From Paragordius varius (Eukaryota > Nematomorpha): a stretch of 64,000 nucleotides of DNA. This document shows, piece by piece, positions 1 through 14,402 of the stretch. Each line of letters starts with the position of its first letter. Positions within the stretch are counted from its first letter, which is position 1. The notes under the pieces were generated by a model. It had not been told where the DNA came from. It ran no database searches and saw only the letters and a list, made by a program, of their open reading frames with translations. A program made the translations under genes and the position numbers. The DNA is taken from positions 10,292,001 through 10,356,000 of the forward strand of contig OZ176050.1 in assembly GCA_964247055.1 (NCBI GenBank). Reading direction: 5' to 3'.

Positions 1-113
1 TATTTTTCCTTTTATCACTGAAATTAAACACCAATATTGCTCTTTTGTTTTCAAATATATATATATCATTTATTAATTTCCTATAAAAAATATATTAATC
101 TCAATTTATTTAG

Positions 114-3100
114 GTGTCCCGTCAGAACTGTATTATGTTCGTAATGGAATAATCAATACATACGCCACACAATTCAGAGTTTTGGTCAAAGCCGACGTGG
201 ATAAATTGAAATTTACATGGTATAGTTTGGGGGCTCATGTGCAAGATGTAAGTTTTTTTGACTCTCAAAAATAATAATTTTATCTTAAAAAATTCAGTTT
301 ATTAAAATCTCTTATACTTAATAATTTATATCATTTTAAAACCTTAAATTAAATTTGATAGGTTGCATACAATATAACATTCACCCGGGTTGAAAGAAAT
401 ATGTTGGTGCGTCCACCTCAATTAAATATATCGCCTTCGGGATATGTCCCGTTAACCAAAACAGGTTTTTATAAACTCATCTAAAATATATACGGAAAAA
501 TTTGTTGATATATTTGACGTGTAAAATCTAATTTAAAAAACACTTAGGTTACAAAAATCACATCACATACTAATGTAATTTCTTTTTTACTTGAACCCTA
601 AAAATTATTGGATTACGATCAAACATATCCAAAAAAACAATTAGTTTTGTAAAAATTCTTTAGATCGTTTTTTCGCGTCTTTGAGTTGTTGTTGAAGAAT
701 AGGTTCATAATAGGCACAATTCAATACTCTTTTTAAGGAATGAACTCTTGGGGAAATGTAAAAAGTAATTAAAATGATGTTTTTAAAGTCTTTTAACGTT
801 AAAAATATTTTTTTCAATTACATCACGCTTTTATATAGTTCAAAAAATGATACTGTAACATAAATATAACATCTAAGAGGTGTGAAAACGCGCATTTTTA
901 TAACAATAATAATAAATGTCCAAAACTTTATTTTTATGCTCTTTTGAACTCTCCTCTGTGTAATTATGATATTAACAACAATTTGATGTACTATATACAG
1001 TAGCGTATGGTGTTAAAAATAGTTTGTCCATAATTAAAAGGAGAAAATCAATGTTAAAATATAGAAAAAAAGATTATTTAATCGCTAACATTTGTCGTTT
1101 TTTTTACCATAAACTGTGGTATGTGAATGACACAATTCTGTTATTTCGCCATTAATATAAATCAAATTGCATTTATTTTATGTCAACACTGTGAAGGATG
1201 GGAAGATGTGTATGAAAAAATTTGAGAAAAAATAATCAATACTAACTAATTTAATTCCAAAAAAGTAAGGCTTGGTCTTTTTGAAACTTGTGTTGTTTTG
1301 TAGAAAAAAAATTAATTAATTTTTTGCAGTAAAACAAGTAAAATCCTCGACAGTTAAGACATAATAAATTAGGTTCTGAACGCGAAAGAAATCAATTTTG
1401 ATTATGTAGGTGTTTACTAAAATTAAATTATATCTAAAATCTCATCAAATAGCAAAAATATTTTTAAAATTTTTTCAACCATAAATTATACATTTTCTTG
1501 GTGAAATTTGACCTACTTTAGACACAATTTATTTTTATGGACAAAATTATGTCATATCTAAAAAATTTTATACATGTATATGACCGATGACAAGTTAATT
1601 AACATTGTCTGTTTTATTATTTTAGAATTTACAGTGGAATTAGTTTGCAATCCGAGAATTGAGGCAGAGATTGATTTTGACATAATATTTTTCATCAATG
1701 TTGTGGGACGAAATGTGACATCCTTCAACCTTCAACGTAAAAAGTTTTGTCTTAAAGGTAGGCCTGTAAATTTTTTATTATATATATAAGTTAATAATTT
1801 AAAACATCCTATAAAGCGTGATTTTACATTGTTTTAAAATAACTTTGGGTGTAATCCTTATAATTGTCGTTTATGATCACAAGAAATATTTAATAAACCG
1901 TTATATTGCTATGAGCCAATTGTATTATAATGAGTAAATCAAAATATCTAATTTCTCTAATATATGAATAGGTAATTTTATTGCTTTAATATATCGAGTT
2001 TTCCTTGATTAGGGTAAGGATCAGCGGTACAATTATATATCAAAAAAAATATTAATTTAAAGTTGATAAAAATCATTCAAAAAGCCACTTAAAGTTAGGG
2101 AAAGCAGCATGATCAAAAAAGTATTGGATACCATATGAAAGGACAAAAATCATTTAACGGCAAAAAAGAAAGGGCATTTTGGATTAAATCGCTATAGGAG
2201 ATAAAAAAATAGATACTTTAATAAATAAGACTTTGTCAAATACAAACATCCAAGAAAGATTTATATCTGAACAATGTTTTGTATCTGGTAAAATCAAGGC
2301 GGTATAATTCGCCCAATAAAATTATCAATCCATGACGCCAATGCCAATTGCCTACAATTCAAGCGATAAACAAAAAAATTTCTGAAAAATAAGATGCTTT
2401 ACATCTTAAAAAAAATTTGAATTAAGTCGACATTCTTAGTTTCGAAAATTGAGGGGGTTTTCTGCAATTTAAATATTCTTTTGAAACTGGTTCACAGCTT
2501 CTCACTGAAGAGATTGATCAATATATATATTTATTTCTTATAAACGAAATTCTGTGCGACAACACAACATATATGAATACACCCAATAAATATTTTATGG
2601 TTTATTTAATATTTAATGGTTTGTTATTTGTGCAAATTTCATCCCTATATATTTAATTAAAAATACAATTTTTTCACTAGATCCAAATTATGCCAACAAT
2701 CCTCAATTAAATGAAATCAAAGGTTCATACATATTTTTAAATGTTTTGTAAAAAATTTATGAATTTTATTATTGTTTTTTGATGGAAAAAGATTGCACTT
2801 TTTGGAAATATGAATATAATCCATTATTAAAATATATATTTGTAGATTTGTTTTATATACGTAAGGAAAAAACTTATATATTTTCATTACCATTTTATTC
2901 CAATTTTGTGTTAATATCAGGTTTATATATTATTATCAAACTTCTCTGATAGCTTAATTTGGTAATTGTATGATAAATTAAAGCTTTAAATAAGTTAATT
3001 TAACAACGCAAACAAGTGGATGTACCGTTTCTTTTTGGGTATTTGACTGAAATTTAAAATAAACTATAAATTCCTAATTATAATTTATAGAGGATTCATA

Positions 3101-3285
3101 TGAAAATACCTACTATTCTCCATCAAAGCATAATACGTGGATGGAAAGCGCTTTAGCCGCCGCTGATCCTATGCCAAGATCACAAAATGAACTTGATAAT
3201 TATCCAATTGAATATGGTGGTGCTTACAATAAGTTTCAAAGCAAATTGCCTTCGATAGGTTCTTTTTTTCTAGATAAACATTTTT

Positions 3286-3363
<78 letters not shown>

Positions 3364-5574
3364 TAAATATGAGGGGTGTCCAACACAACTCGTCTCGCGG
3401 GCCCTAATTAAATATAAGGGAATCTATACATTATTTTATCGATTCTAAACATTAGAGTGGGGAATAATGGCAAAACTACTATTTGTTTCACCAATTTTTG
3501 CTAGTTTGTTGACACGATTGGAAAGATTTGTAAAATTTGTGAGAGAAATAGCAAATTTACTATGATTTTGAAAAACATATTTTTTGAGTTGTGAAATTTG
3601 TATTTATTTGGTTATTTCCAAAATTGTTGTGTGTAATATCACGGAGGGCCATATGTTGACCACTCCTGGTTCAAATTAAAATATATGGAAGGTCATTTAT
3701 TTTAATAGGTAGATAAATAATTTTGTTTGTAAAAATGGGTAAAAACAGTATAAACTTGGACAAAATTAATATAAAAATGTGTGACAATTACAACACGTGC
3801 CTGCGATTTCACATATTCACTCATTTCATTTAAATCTAAATTTACATGTCCAGGTTGATTTACGTTTAAAATTAAAAACATTTAACAACGAGTTGCATGA
3901 TTTATACCAGTGATATTACCGCCGTCCTAATAAGACTTTTTATAACCTATTACATTACGGCAAAAATAAAATATATACTGTTTCAAATAATAAAATAATA
4001 ATGTGCAAGTTATTGTTATTTTCTAAGTTTTGTCCATAAATGTTTAAATTTGTCATTCTGTACCATAGATAATCACAATTATATTGGTTCACCGTTGTAT
4101 CAAGAACGCTTATTGGCCTCAGGATCCCAATATAAAAATCCGTCTTCCACACTCACGACAAAGAAGAATAACAATAAAAGGTCATTCCAAATAAATTCCA
4201 ACAATATCATTATAATTATCGTGTGTTCGGCATTGCTTGTAGCTATGGTTGGGGGCCTCTTAACCATTTTCCTAAACTATGCCAATAAGCATAAGCAAAC
4301 ACCTCATCATGGAAAAAGTGTAAATAAGCAAGGTAGTAAGGATGGGCAAACATACCTAACCGATTCTATGGATAAAAATGGAAATTTTGCATCTAATAAT
4401 GTTACATCTAATTTCTTTGCGTTTGGATCAGGCGATAATAAAAAGAAACGAAATAAAAAAGGTGACGACAATAAGGCAGGATTAATGGCAAACAAGTCTT
4501 GGCTTTTTTGCCCCGAACCAATTAACGGTAATGGAATGATTGAAAATCATCATCATCATGCAAATAATGGTGCCACAACATATAAAAATGGAACCCTGAA
4601 AGCTAGTAAATACTACTTTTTAGCATGCTTTTATAATCAATGTCATTAATTTTAAGATAATCTGATATTATCATGACAAAAGTTTGAAACATATAATATA
4701 AAATAAATTTTACCCAAAGCAGTATAACATTTTTCAATTAATTTTGTCAGAACTATCGTAATTTTAAATCATATGAAAAGATTAAGGAACTTGAATTTTT
4801 TCAAATAAGTTGTAACATATTTTGTTTTAAGGTCGCTGAAAAATTCAATTAATATTCATATCAATCAAATATTTTTTGGAAATGTTTAATCCATATTATA
4901 CATATATACCATAGGCTATAATGGCTCTGACCTCATTGTCCAAACAAATTCAAGAAATGGAACTTTATCAAAACCACAGAGTAATTTTCAACCCTCGATG
5001 GATGTTAATTCCTTGAGGGCCGCAACTCAATACAAATTCCCTGGAATACCTCATAAAAACGACGATATTGATGCTAATGTTTTAGTGATTCAACCACCTC
5101 AAAACTTTAGCGTGAATCCCGCGGCAGGTAAAGCAAATGTAATTTAAAATACCCATCGAAAAGAATTTTTTGATGGTTAAGAAATTCTATTTATTTGAAC
5201 AATTATTTTGGCTATAAAGATAGCTTTCAGGAAAATAACGCCATAAAAAATTATAATCAGCAACTGTAATAATCAAATCATTTCCAAAAAATGCTCTTAT
5301 TAAATAAAATTTATAATATTAAAAAATAAAACATCTGTTTAGGATGATTGATTTAAACCGATTGCAGTTATCTTATCGGTCATCAGAAAAATAAGTGACA
5401 TGTCGTGATATAATAATTCTAAATATAAAAATAAAACCGATTTACTAATAACGCTCCCATATTTATTACACTTTGTGTTTATACTTTTATTATTCTAAAT
5501 TTTGTTATAGGCATAATTGGTGGATAAAATTTTAAAAAAACCTTAAAAATGACACTTATAATACTAAAAAGTTT

Positions 5575-5610
<36 letters not shown>

Positions 5611-8600
5611 TTTTCCGTAAAGGTTTAAAGGATATTTCCCTTTCCTATAATACCGCTACCGCATCTACCATGTATTCGGACAAAAATCACGATTATTCCA
5701 GCGCTCAACCAACATTAGATGCCAATCAAAGCAATCATATTAACAATCCCATCAACAATATGCCTTTTAGGCCCGTTGTATCTCCACCAAATCATGTGAC
5801 TGAAAGATATGGCGGATCTGATAAACATTTATTGATCAAAGGTAAAAAGTTTTGAGGGTAAATTATATAATTATTTAGGCTAATCAGTGAGCCATTTTAT
5901 AAAAATTTAAAATATTTATATCTAGTTCGTCCTTCTTTTCTAAGAGGTAAATAAGCTAACGCTCATAGTAAGTCTGCATGAGGCCATATCTAGGAAAATT
6001 TTTCATTAAATAGGAAATTGTAATTTAGGATAAATATTTTTAAAATAGTATGTAATCAACTTTTTACTCTTAAAAAATTTAATTCACCCTATTCTTTGGA
6101 ACAACTCTGTTAATATTAGCTTTGTAAAAATTACTATACCTATACTTTTAGGATGTCATGTTCAAAACGCTTATAATAATAATCATACTGTAACAACCAA
6201 TACAAATGCAAACTTAAATTCTGTCAATAAATTTTATTCGGATCAAAATATGATGATGGTTTTGGATAATAGCATGGCTGGGAATCATTCAGCTAAAAGT
6301 GCAGGTATACATACTCAAGCCCTTGAACCTAATCCGTATTTTGATGCAATGTACCACGGATTACAAGAATACCAACAACTTAAACAACAAAAAACTGACA
6401 AGGGTGTAGCGCAATCATCGAGCAGACAATTGTCAACTGGTAATAAATCGCTACATTTTTCTGACATCAATGTAACATCGTATAATCATCAAGAACAACA
6501 ACAACAACTAGGGAATAATATGGAAAGAAAACATGAAGAGAATCTTAAAAATAATAATGATGCACTACTTGCCAACAATAATAGCAATACTAATCTTATT
6601 CAATATGATATCTCAAACTATGTTTTGCAAGGCCTTCCAAACGCTCCGCCCCCTCCCCCTAATCAGGGACTCCAACGAACTGGATACAACCACACACAAT
6701 ATGATTCCAACGCTACAAATGCGGATAATCAAGTATAACTAAGTTATCTGTGGGCGAAAATTTATTAATTTTATTCATTTTAATGTTTTTTATAAGTATT
6801 ATTGGTAGAGTGAGTTGATCATCGGATTAGTAACACTACTCTGAAATATTAAGTGTTAGAATCTCGAAACTGCGCAATATTCTGTCATTAACGTTGAGTA
6901 AGCGCAATCTTTCGTTGGCTTTTATGACATTTTAATTTGTGTATAATGGTTGTTTAATATCAGTGACATATTTCAGGTACTATTATTATAAACGTTATAA
7001 GAGTAGCTGGTTGGTAAAGTTTGTTACTTATCAAAAAAATCCTACTTAGAGTCATTGGACAGATGATTACATATTTATTCATTACTTGTCAAATTATTTA
7101 ATAATATGTATATGTTTAGTTACCCTTATACGATGAACGAACCCTGTCATCTGGTTCATTTCGACCATCCAAATCGGATGGAAGAAATGGTCATGTTAAT
7201 GGAGAATTGAATATAAATTATGGTCAGCATAATAATTCGCAGCAATCATTAATACGTAAACAACGAATGAAATGTAATGCTACACCATCAAAAAATTTAT
7301 ATGACACCATACCTGAAGAAAGTGGTATGCAAAAAACATTTGATATGTGGCATATTTTCCGATTTTTTTTGTTTTAAATTTTTGATTAGCACTCAGTATG
7401 TATTTGTCTTTTTTATATACCATTTACAATTCAAATTCACCCTCAAACAATTCAAATTAATCCTGAAATAAATTATATGTTTTTTAAGATTAAAAAACTA
7501 CCTATATTTTTATATATTTTTATGAAATAAAATTTTGTTTTAAATTTAAATAATACTGAAATATTTCATATTAATAATGAGTTATATCAGTTCGAAAACA
7601 CATAATTTATTTTTAGGGTGAATTAGAATTGTTCAAGGGAGAATTTGAATTGTTCGAGGGTGTGAATTGTTCAAGGGAGAATTTCAACTGTAAATGGTAT
7701 ATTTTGGTATAGAAAAAGAAACAGCCGTACAAAATGAGCCCATGTATATTGATCCTAAATCAATTAAACTTGGCGATGTGATGCTTGAAGGTATTATTTA
7801 CTAGTTACCTTATTTATTTAATTGGAACTAAAGTTGGATTTGACCGGTTACAAATGTAATCGTAGCTGTGACTGTGATCTCTTTTTATGGTCATAATTTG
7901 ACGCCATTCATTACGTAATAATATAACTAATATAAAATAACGGTTTTAAAATTTAACCAAAATGTGTAAATTCTATATATATTGATTATTTTAACAATAT
8001 ATAAAACCAATTTCATTGGTAATTTTTAGTTTCAGCACTTTACCTTTTATATCTTAATTGATTCGGCTTTTAAAGATCTATGTGGAAAATGATAAGTAAA
8101 ATATATATGATATTTTATCATCAAGGCACGTTTGGACAAATCCGTACCGTTCATTTAACCATTCCGGATCCAATTAATCACCAGGAAACTATCACTTATA
8201 GCTTATTGGCTAAAATGTTAAAAAGTATGTTTATCTTTTTCCACCAAAATTTATATTTTTATATCCATATAGTAAAATTTATATATTTTATATATTCAGC
8301 CAAGCTCTCATTGACACCCATACAACGAAAAATGTTTGTAAAAGAATGTGCCTACAATAAATTCAAGTTTGATGAAAAACGTAATAACGGATCACAAAAT
8401 GATACCGATGACAACCTTCAACAAGATTTTTATAATAGTTATGGGAAAGAGGATTTGATTGGTGAATCCCGTCTAACAACTATTCTAGGTTCTAGTCGTT
8501 TACAAAATGAAAGTGAAAAAGGCCATACACGAAATGATAGTAGCAACAACAATAATAATAATATGCGTAAGAAAAGAAGTAAGACAAAAACGGAAAAATC

Positions 8601-10981
8601 TCAAAAACTCATTTGCACAACATCTGATTCCGATGAAATGGTTTCTGATACCAATTTAGTACGCAACAATACTTACCCATTGCAAATGTGTGATATGCTG
8701 ATTTATGATTTGACTATGACACCAAATTTTGCTACACGGACACATAACTTGAATTTACTACTTAATCAGTACAGAGATACCCCAGAGCTTTTTATTCAAT
8801 CCAATATAAGGGTATGTATACCATGTTAATACCAATTAAAATAAATACTTAACCTTCTATATATAGCCGATTTTTTTAGAATGTAAATCAACGATAGAAA
8901 TGTATGGTTGCAACATTTTTATGTGTAAAATTAATCACATAAGTTGTAGAAAAAATATCAAGGATCAATAAAAATATGTTAGCCTATGAAAAAATTTATT
9001 GTATATCATTTATGTTTGGTCCTTAAAATTTTTATTTTTAGTGTATATCTTGTTATATCGGTTTCTATTATACTATTATGAATATATTTTTAGTTTTCCA
9101 CGGTTGATTTTGTCGATATGGCTATACAACTGTTACAAGCTTTAAGTACACTCCATAGAAAGGGTATCATACACAAAGACATTGCAGCTCGCAATTGCTA
9201 GTATACTTTTTCTATGTTTATAAAATTAATGAAATTTTTTTAATTTTCAACCTATCATTCCAATTAATTAAGATAAAAATAGGATATATCTATCAGTATA
9301 CTAACTTTAGGATCAACGCTTAGTAATTTAAATTTACTAAAATATTTTTAGCATCATACTAACGCCCACGATAAGCCTAAAGTTGTGTGATACGACTTTG
9401 TCGCGAGACATTTTCCCCGCCGAATATAGTTGTTTGGGTGACAATGAAAATCGTCCAATCAAATGGATGGCTTTGGAATCCTTGCTTTACAATCAATATA
9501 CTTTCAACAGTGATATAGTATATAATACTTATGATTACCCATTTTAACATAAAATGTTACCGTTGTTATATTTTTGTTTCATATCGCGCTGTTAAAAATC
9601 CTGTCGTATAACTATTAAATAATTTGGTTATTTGTGTAAAGTTTTTGACTCACCGTAGAATGTAAGAGGTTGTTCAAGTATGGTATAAAATATAATGCTA
9701 CAAAACCATCTTTCTATTTATTTACCAAAAGCTTTGAGTTTATGATGTTTGTAAAAACTTAGTTATTGTTGGTTGCTTCACAATATAGTTAGGCAATTTG
9801 CAACACAGTAGTGTATGGAGATAACAACAAAATGTTGAAAAAATAATTTTTTTCTTTTTTCCAAACACTCTTGTGTTGCGAATTACCCAACTATAGTGTG
9901 AAATAAGCAAACATTAAAATGGACACTGTATATAGCTCCAGCAATAATTTTATTTATAACATTATTAATTTTCGTTTTCTTGATAAAAAATTTTTCACAA
10001 AATAAACTAAGATTAATATTTAATTCATTTTATATTAATTATAAAATATTATTGTGATTCAATTTCTTTAGTGGTCATTCGGTGTAACGCTTTGGGAAAT
10101 TATGAGTTACGGTATAATGCCCTATTATGATATCGATCCCTTCGAAATGGCCAAATGTTTGAAACGTGGCATGAGATTACCCCAACTCTCTACTTGTCCG
10201 GATCAAATGTAAATGCAAAAATATTTAAAACAATAAAATAATTATATTTTAATATATATTAATTCTGAGACTTTTTACATTAAAATTTGTATCATAGTGT
10301 GTTAAATTTGACGCAAAAATGTAGTTTTATTTTAAGTAATTTTTTGAATATAAAAAATCATTCTGAATCGAAAAAATTATTGGGAAATAATATAAATAAA
10401 AATTGAATTTTAGCCATCAAGTGGTAAAGAAAGGATAAATTTTATTTATGACAAAAATTAAAATAATAACCAATTAGCTAATAGTAAATTACATTACTAT
10501 ATAATTTATAAGGAGATTTACTCTTCCAAAGTGAAGTATCCAAAAGGCTATAAAAATATTTTTTAAGGAAATAATATTTGCAATATCTATTGACAAAATA
10601 AGGCTTTATATTAAAACCAATGTTTAACTTCCAACATTAAAACACATCAGTAAATTATCACAATATTCAATAAAATATTTTTTTAAAGTTTTGAAGATAC
10701 CATACCTCCAAAGGCCTATAAATTATTTTATTCTATATGGTAATTTTATTCAATAATATTAAATTCTAATCTCCTTTTAAGATGTCTGGTGTATGGCATT
10801 CAAACCAACATTTTTTAGATTTCTATCTTTAATATCAATCATAATTATAATATATTTTGACAATTGTAGATATTCTATCATCCTAAATTGCCTTGATGAA
10901 AATCCGGAAAATCGTCCGCCAATCTGTGATCTACTTGCATATTTGGAACATTTTACTAAAGCTTTGGATAAATATATATAG
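114..10981 (+). CDS. RYK: RYK/Derailed-like Wnt receptor pseudokinase, 17 exons, 5' end outside window
   Basis: Single-pass membrane receptor of the RYK/Derailed family, which binds Wnt through a WIF domain. Exons: 114-247, 362-464, 1626-1757, 2681-2722, 3091-3258, 4069-4605, 4915-5127, 5623-5841, 6152-6732, 7120-7324, 7713-7790, 8126-8224, 8300-8811, 9094-9200, 9352-9517, 10072-10208, 10870-10981; all junctions are GT-AG and keep phase, giving about 1,180 visible residues. The first three exons read as the WIF domain (ELYYVRNG, KFTWYSLGA, FTVELVC). Exon 4069-4605 holds the membrane helix (about residues 236-262). The kinase-like domain starts at IKLGDVMLEGTFGQI and includes HKDIAARNC, SRDIFPAEYSCLGDNENRP, KWMALESL and WSFGVTLWEIMSYG. 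CDTT stands where active kinases have DFG, as expected of RYK pseudokinases. Human RYK has about 607 residues; the excess is an Asn/Gln/His-rich stretch of some 500 residues between membrane and kinase, plus an insert in the N-lobe. The signal peptide exon must lie upstream of the window. Confidence 0.93.
3288..3360. repeat. (TA)n microsatellite in RYK intron
   Basis: An almost pure run of TA dinucleotides lies 29 nt after the donor of RYK exon 3091-3258. Reading frames through it (poly-Tyr-Ile) are artefacts. Confidence 0.95.
3371..3668. mobile_element. hAT-like MITE in RYK intron
   Basis: A short non-coding element whose left end GAGGGGTGTCCAAC is mirrored by GTTGACCACTCCTG on the right. 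The outer GGGGTG tip followed by a nearby GGGCC is typical of non-autonomous hAT elements. Possible 8-bp target duplication GTTTAAAT (left, 2 nt from the tip) and GTTCAAAT (right), with one mismatch. Related elements occur at 30405-30678 and 50634-50924. Confidence 0.6.
5577..5609. repeat. (TA)n microsatellite in RYK intron
   Basis: Short TA dinucleotide run just upstream of the acceptor of RYK exon 5623-5841. Confidence 0.9.
7420..7697. mobile_element. Tc1/mariner-type MITE (CCATTT family) in RYK intron
   Basis: Element of 278 bp with inverted ends CCATTTACAATTCAAATTC and, at the right, the matching complement ending TGTAAATGG. It is flanked by TA on both sides, the target duplication of the Tc1/mariner superfamily. 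The right arm holds several tandem copies of a roughly 20-bp GTTCAAGGGAGAATTTGAA-like motif. No coding capacity. It occupies most of RYK intron 7325-7712 and ends only 15 nt before the next exon. A second copy is at 46798-47017. The CCATTT tip is shared with the mariner element at 22541-25037. Confidence 0.75.
9771..9911. mobile_element. Short foldback MITE in RYK intron
   Basis: The left arm GGTTGCTTCACAATATAGTT is the imperfect complement of the right arm (ACTATAGTGTGAAATAAGC), with an AT-rich centre, so the element can fold into a hairpin. The same family occurs at 45803-45964, where the arms match better. No reading frame. The terminal repeat may reach some 20 bp further out (ATTAAAATG... 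on the right). Superfamily not assigned. Confidence 0.6.
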
Positions 10982-12188
10982 GTCGGTTTTACCACACTTT
11001 GTCAAATATCATTTATTCTTGCCTGATTGTGGAAATCATGTGCATTTATCAGCATTTTAAATTCAGGGTACCTCAAGAATTTAATGGAATAATTGCATGT
11101 CCATTATTTACATATGAGTTTGTTTAGTCAATTAATGCGTGTGCACTTTGAATTTAGAAATTTTTAATAGTATATGTTATGTAATTATTTATGTGTATTT
11201 ATATAATTTTATAATTAATAATAAATTTTTAGATCTTGTAAAAATGTTTAAATCTTTACTTAAATTTTTTAGGCTTTGACAAAGGTAGTTTTAGGATTCC
11301 ATATCTTTTTTGCTCGATCTTATTTGCTATACTTGGTTAATTTTAAGAAAAAAACGACTTCAATTTACTGGCGAATCCCATAAAACTATTTTAAAATGTA
11401 ATGAATGACATTCTTTTGATATTGATTTTTTGATCATAAGAGATTTCGGTAATTCTTTGACATGATGATTCATGAATATTTATAGTGTTTGGATTTCACA
11501 AGTTTAGGTAATAATTGCTTAATATACGTTAATGATTAACCAGACTGACAAATAGTATTTTTCAATACAGGATGCTATCTGTTTAAATTTTTCTAAAATT
11601 CCTTAATCGTCGTATTTTTTACGAGTTTGATATCTAGTTGCCCTTGAGTCATAAGGTGCAAAAGTATCTAAAACTAAGAGGCGAATTAAGGCGTTTCAAG
11701 TCAAAAACTACTTTAAAAATTTGTTTTATGAGTTATTGATTAAAATTCAAATAAAAGATGTGAAGTAGGTATTTTATCTCGTACCACTAATCGTTCAAAG
11801 AGGTGCATTTTAACCCTATGGATCGACCGAATTTTACAAAAATCGGTTTTACATATGATAGCATAAAAATTGTCACAAAAAAGCCATAATATATTCACAT
11901 ATTTAATGAATTTTTAGTTGACATAAAAATGCAAAAAAACTTTGTTTGAAATAAATTTGGGGGAAAAAGGTTTCCCTCAAAACTAAACAGTAGCGCAGCG
12001 TAGCTACTGAGTAACCACTCATATAACCATAAATTTTGAAAGATTTTTTAGGAAATAAAAAATACCATCAAAATAAATTAAAATTAAGTTATCTTTTTTG
12101 TTGTAAATTGATAATTTTTTTATCAACATTTATGTAATCTGAAATAGAAAATTTATTTAGTAAGTCCTTTATTGTCGACCACTTCATA
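10982..12188. other. Intergenic spacer, nothing recognised
   Basis: Sequence between the RYK stop codon and the next repeat. It must hold the RYK 3' untranslated region, but several AATAAA-like motifs occur by chance at this base composition and none stands out. No plausible exon or repeat seen. Confidence 0.5.
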
Positions 12189-12189
12189 T

Positions 12190-12353
12190 TATTTATGGCC
12201 AATTGGCAATACAGTAAGGTGTGAGTATAAAAACAAGATGGCGATATTAAACGATCTTTCTTTATCTTAAAAGATTACATTTGTATATTTAATTAAGGAT
12301 AAAATATGCTTTATATTATATAATACTGTACCACCAATTGGCCATTAAATAAA
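12190..12353. mobile_element. Short MITE with GGCCAATTGG arms
   Basis: Left arm ATTTATGGCCAATTGGCAAT-ACAGTA is mirrored near the right end by TACTGTACCACCAATTGGCC-ATTAAAT. The arms are about 25 bp with two or three differences and enclose about 110 bp of AT-rich non-coding DNA. No second copy in the window, so the superfamily is open. Confidence 0.5.
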
Positions 12354-13957
12354 GGGTATACTGCAATCCAAATTTCTCGCAACATCTTTATAACTATAAC
12401 CATTGGACTATATTTATAATCACAGTTTTCATCAATTGTAATCTAACAGTTTCAAAATTATTTATATATATAAAATATTTATTCTAATATATATCATTTT
12501 ATTAACTTGATCGTGGCTAAAACTATTGCCGATAAAATAAAATTGTGAAAAATCATATGATTATGGAAAATAAATGGCTAAAATTTCAAGAATTTCGGTA
12601 GACGAATGAAACAATAAATAAAAAAAGACAATCAATTAAAATTAACCGTTAAGTGGTTTTTCCCAAAAGTCCAAATTAGATAAAAACAGGTAAAAAGGAA
12701 CAGAGTTGCTATTATTTGAATTCATTTTTTTCTGAATTCGACGCCATATAAAAATGCAATTTTTTTGTAGCGTATAAATTCCCCCCCCCCCCTGATATAA
12801 CATAGGGAAAAAAACTAAAACTGCCAACTTTTGATTCCGTGTATTCTTTGAAACTTTAATTTTTTATCATTTTTAAGAAATTATATAATATATTCCATTA
12901 ATATATTTAAATTTTTGATACTTTGAATGGAAATTTGGCTCAAATTAAACACATTAATATAATAACCCCAAAATAAAATATCATAACTGAATTACTCAAT
13001 ATATCATTTAATCGATTGATTTTGCCTTGTGAAACTTGTTAAAATGTGTATATTCGCTTTGTAGCTTTATTAACTATTTATGAATGAATGGATTCATAAG
13101 CGCTCAAACCGGTTATTTTTTTTGACTGGACAAAAGCAGGATTTTTGACCGTTTAGAAGCCAAATAAGTTTTTCAAAAACGGTTTCAAAACCGTTTAAAA
13201 TATACGGAACTGCGGTTGTTGAAGGGTAAAAAAGTATGTTTTGTAATTTATTCTCTATTTTTAAAATTTTTGATATAAGGTATACCCTATTTTCTATTTT
13301 AATTATATCACGTTTTGCATTTTTTGGGGAGGGAAGTAGCATATAACAATTTCTTCTTATATTTGCTTATATTTTTGTGATACCACGGGGCATCAAAATA
13401 ATAGCCTATCGCTAAATTTATAAAAGAGGATATTTGAACCATTTGACTACTAATTAAACTGAACTTAAATTATATTGGCAAAAACTTTTCATTTCAAGAA
13501 CCATTTAAAAAATTGATTAAAACAGTTTTCATTTCGATCTCAAGATTTTACATTTTTTATTAATATTGATTATTAGTATGCGAAATAGTTGCCTTGTGAC
13601 CGCGCTTGAGTGGATTCGTATAATTTTTTAGTTATAAAATAGCAAATATTTTGAAACTAATATGTGGGACATTTTCATTTCCCATTTAAAACGCATTTTT
13701 TAAACCTATTTTCAACATTATCATCGTTTAACTACCATTAAAGTCCATTCGTTTAATTTTTTCGATCAAAAGAGTATTGGCATATATATACAAAAATATA
13801 ATAATAAGTTTAGAATTTTTTATTGGTTGCACAATCGGAAAAAAATTTAAATGTAAAAAAAGTAAATGGAGAAGCAACCTTGAATGTTGATGTATATTAA
13901 AAATAATAGTGAGTAGTGATTTCATACGTAATTGTGGAAATATGTATATAATGGAAA

Positions 13958-14001
<44 letters not shown>

Positions 14002-14347
14002 CAATTTTTTTATAGGCAACAAAATTATTATTATTTGAAAATATTATTATAATAATAATATAATAAACAATACATTTTTTTCGCGTCAAAAAAACAATCG
14101 ATTAAAAATATGCATAATTATTGTTAAATATTGGTATAATATGTTCATTTTCCGATGATATCTTCGTCGATATTGTGCAAAAAATCTCTATCTCTCAGAA
14201 AAATATTTAAGAGTATTTATGGGATTTCCAAAATTATTACTTAAAACTAAAAAATATTAAGTAATTTATTTTTAACATAAAATTTGGTTTATACGGGGCA
14301 CAAAAAACGGTGGTTAATTTATTATCACGATAAGGTGACAGATTTTT

Positions 14348-14402
<55 letters not shown>

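Noticed and set aside
3141-3407. Continuous frame running through the (TA)n tract after RYK exon 3091-3258
   Set aside because: The real exon ends at 3258 in phase with the next exon; the extension is poly-Tyr-Ile from the microsatellite.
10777-10995. Minus-strand frame overlapping the last RYK exon
   Set aside because: Shadow of the coding exon on the other strand.
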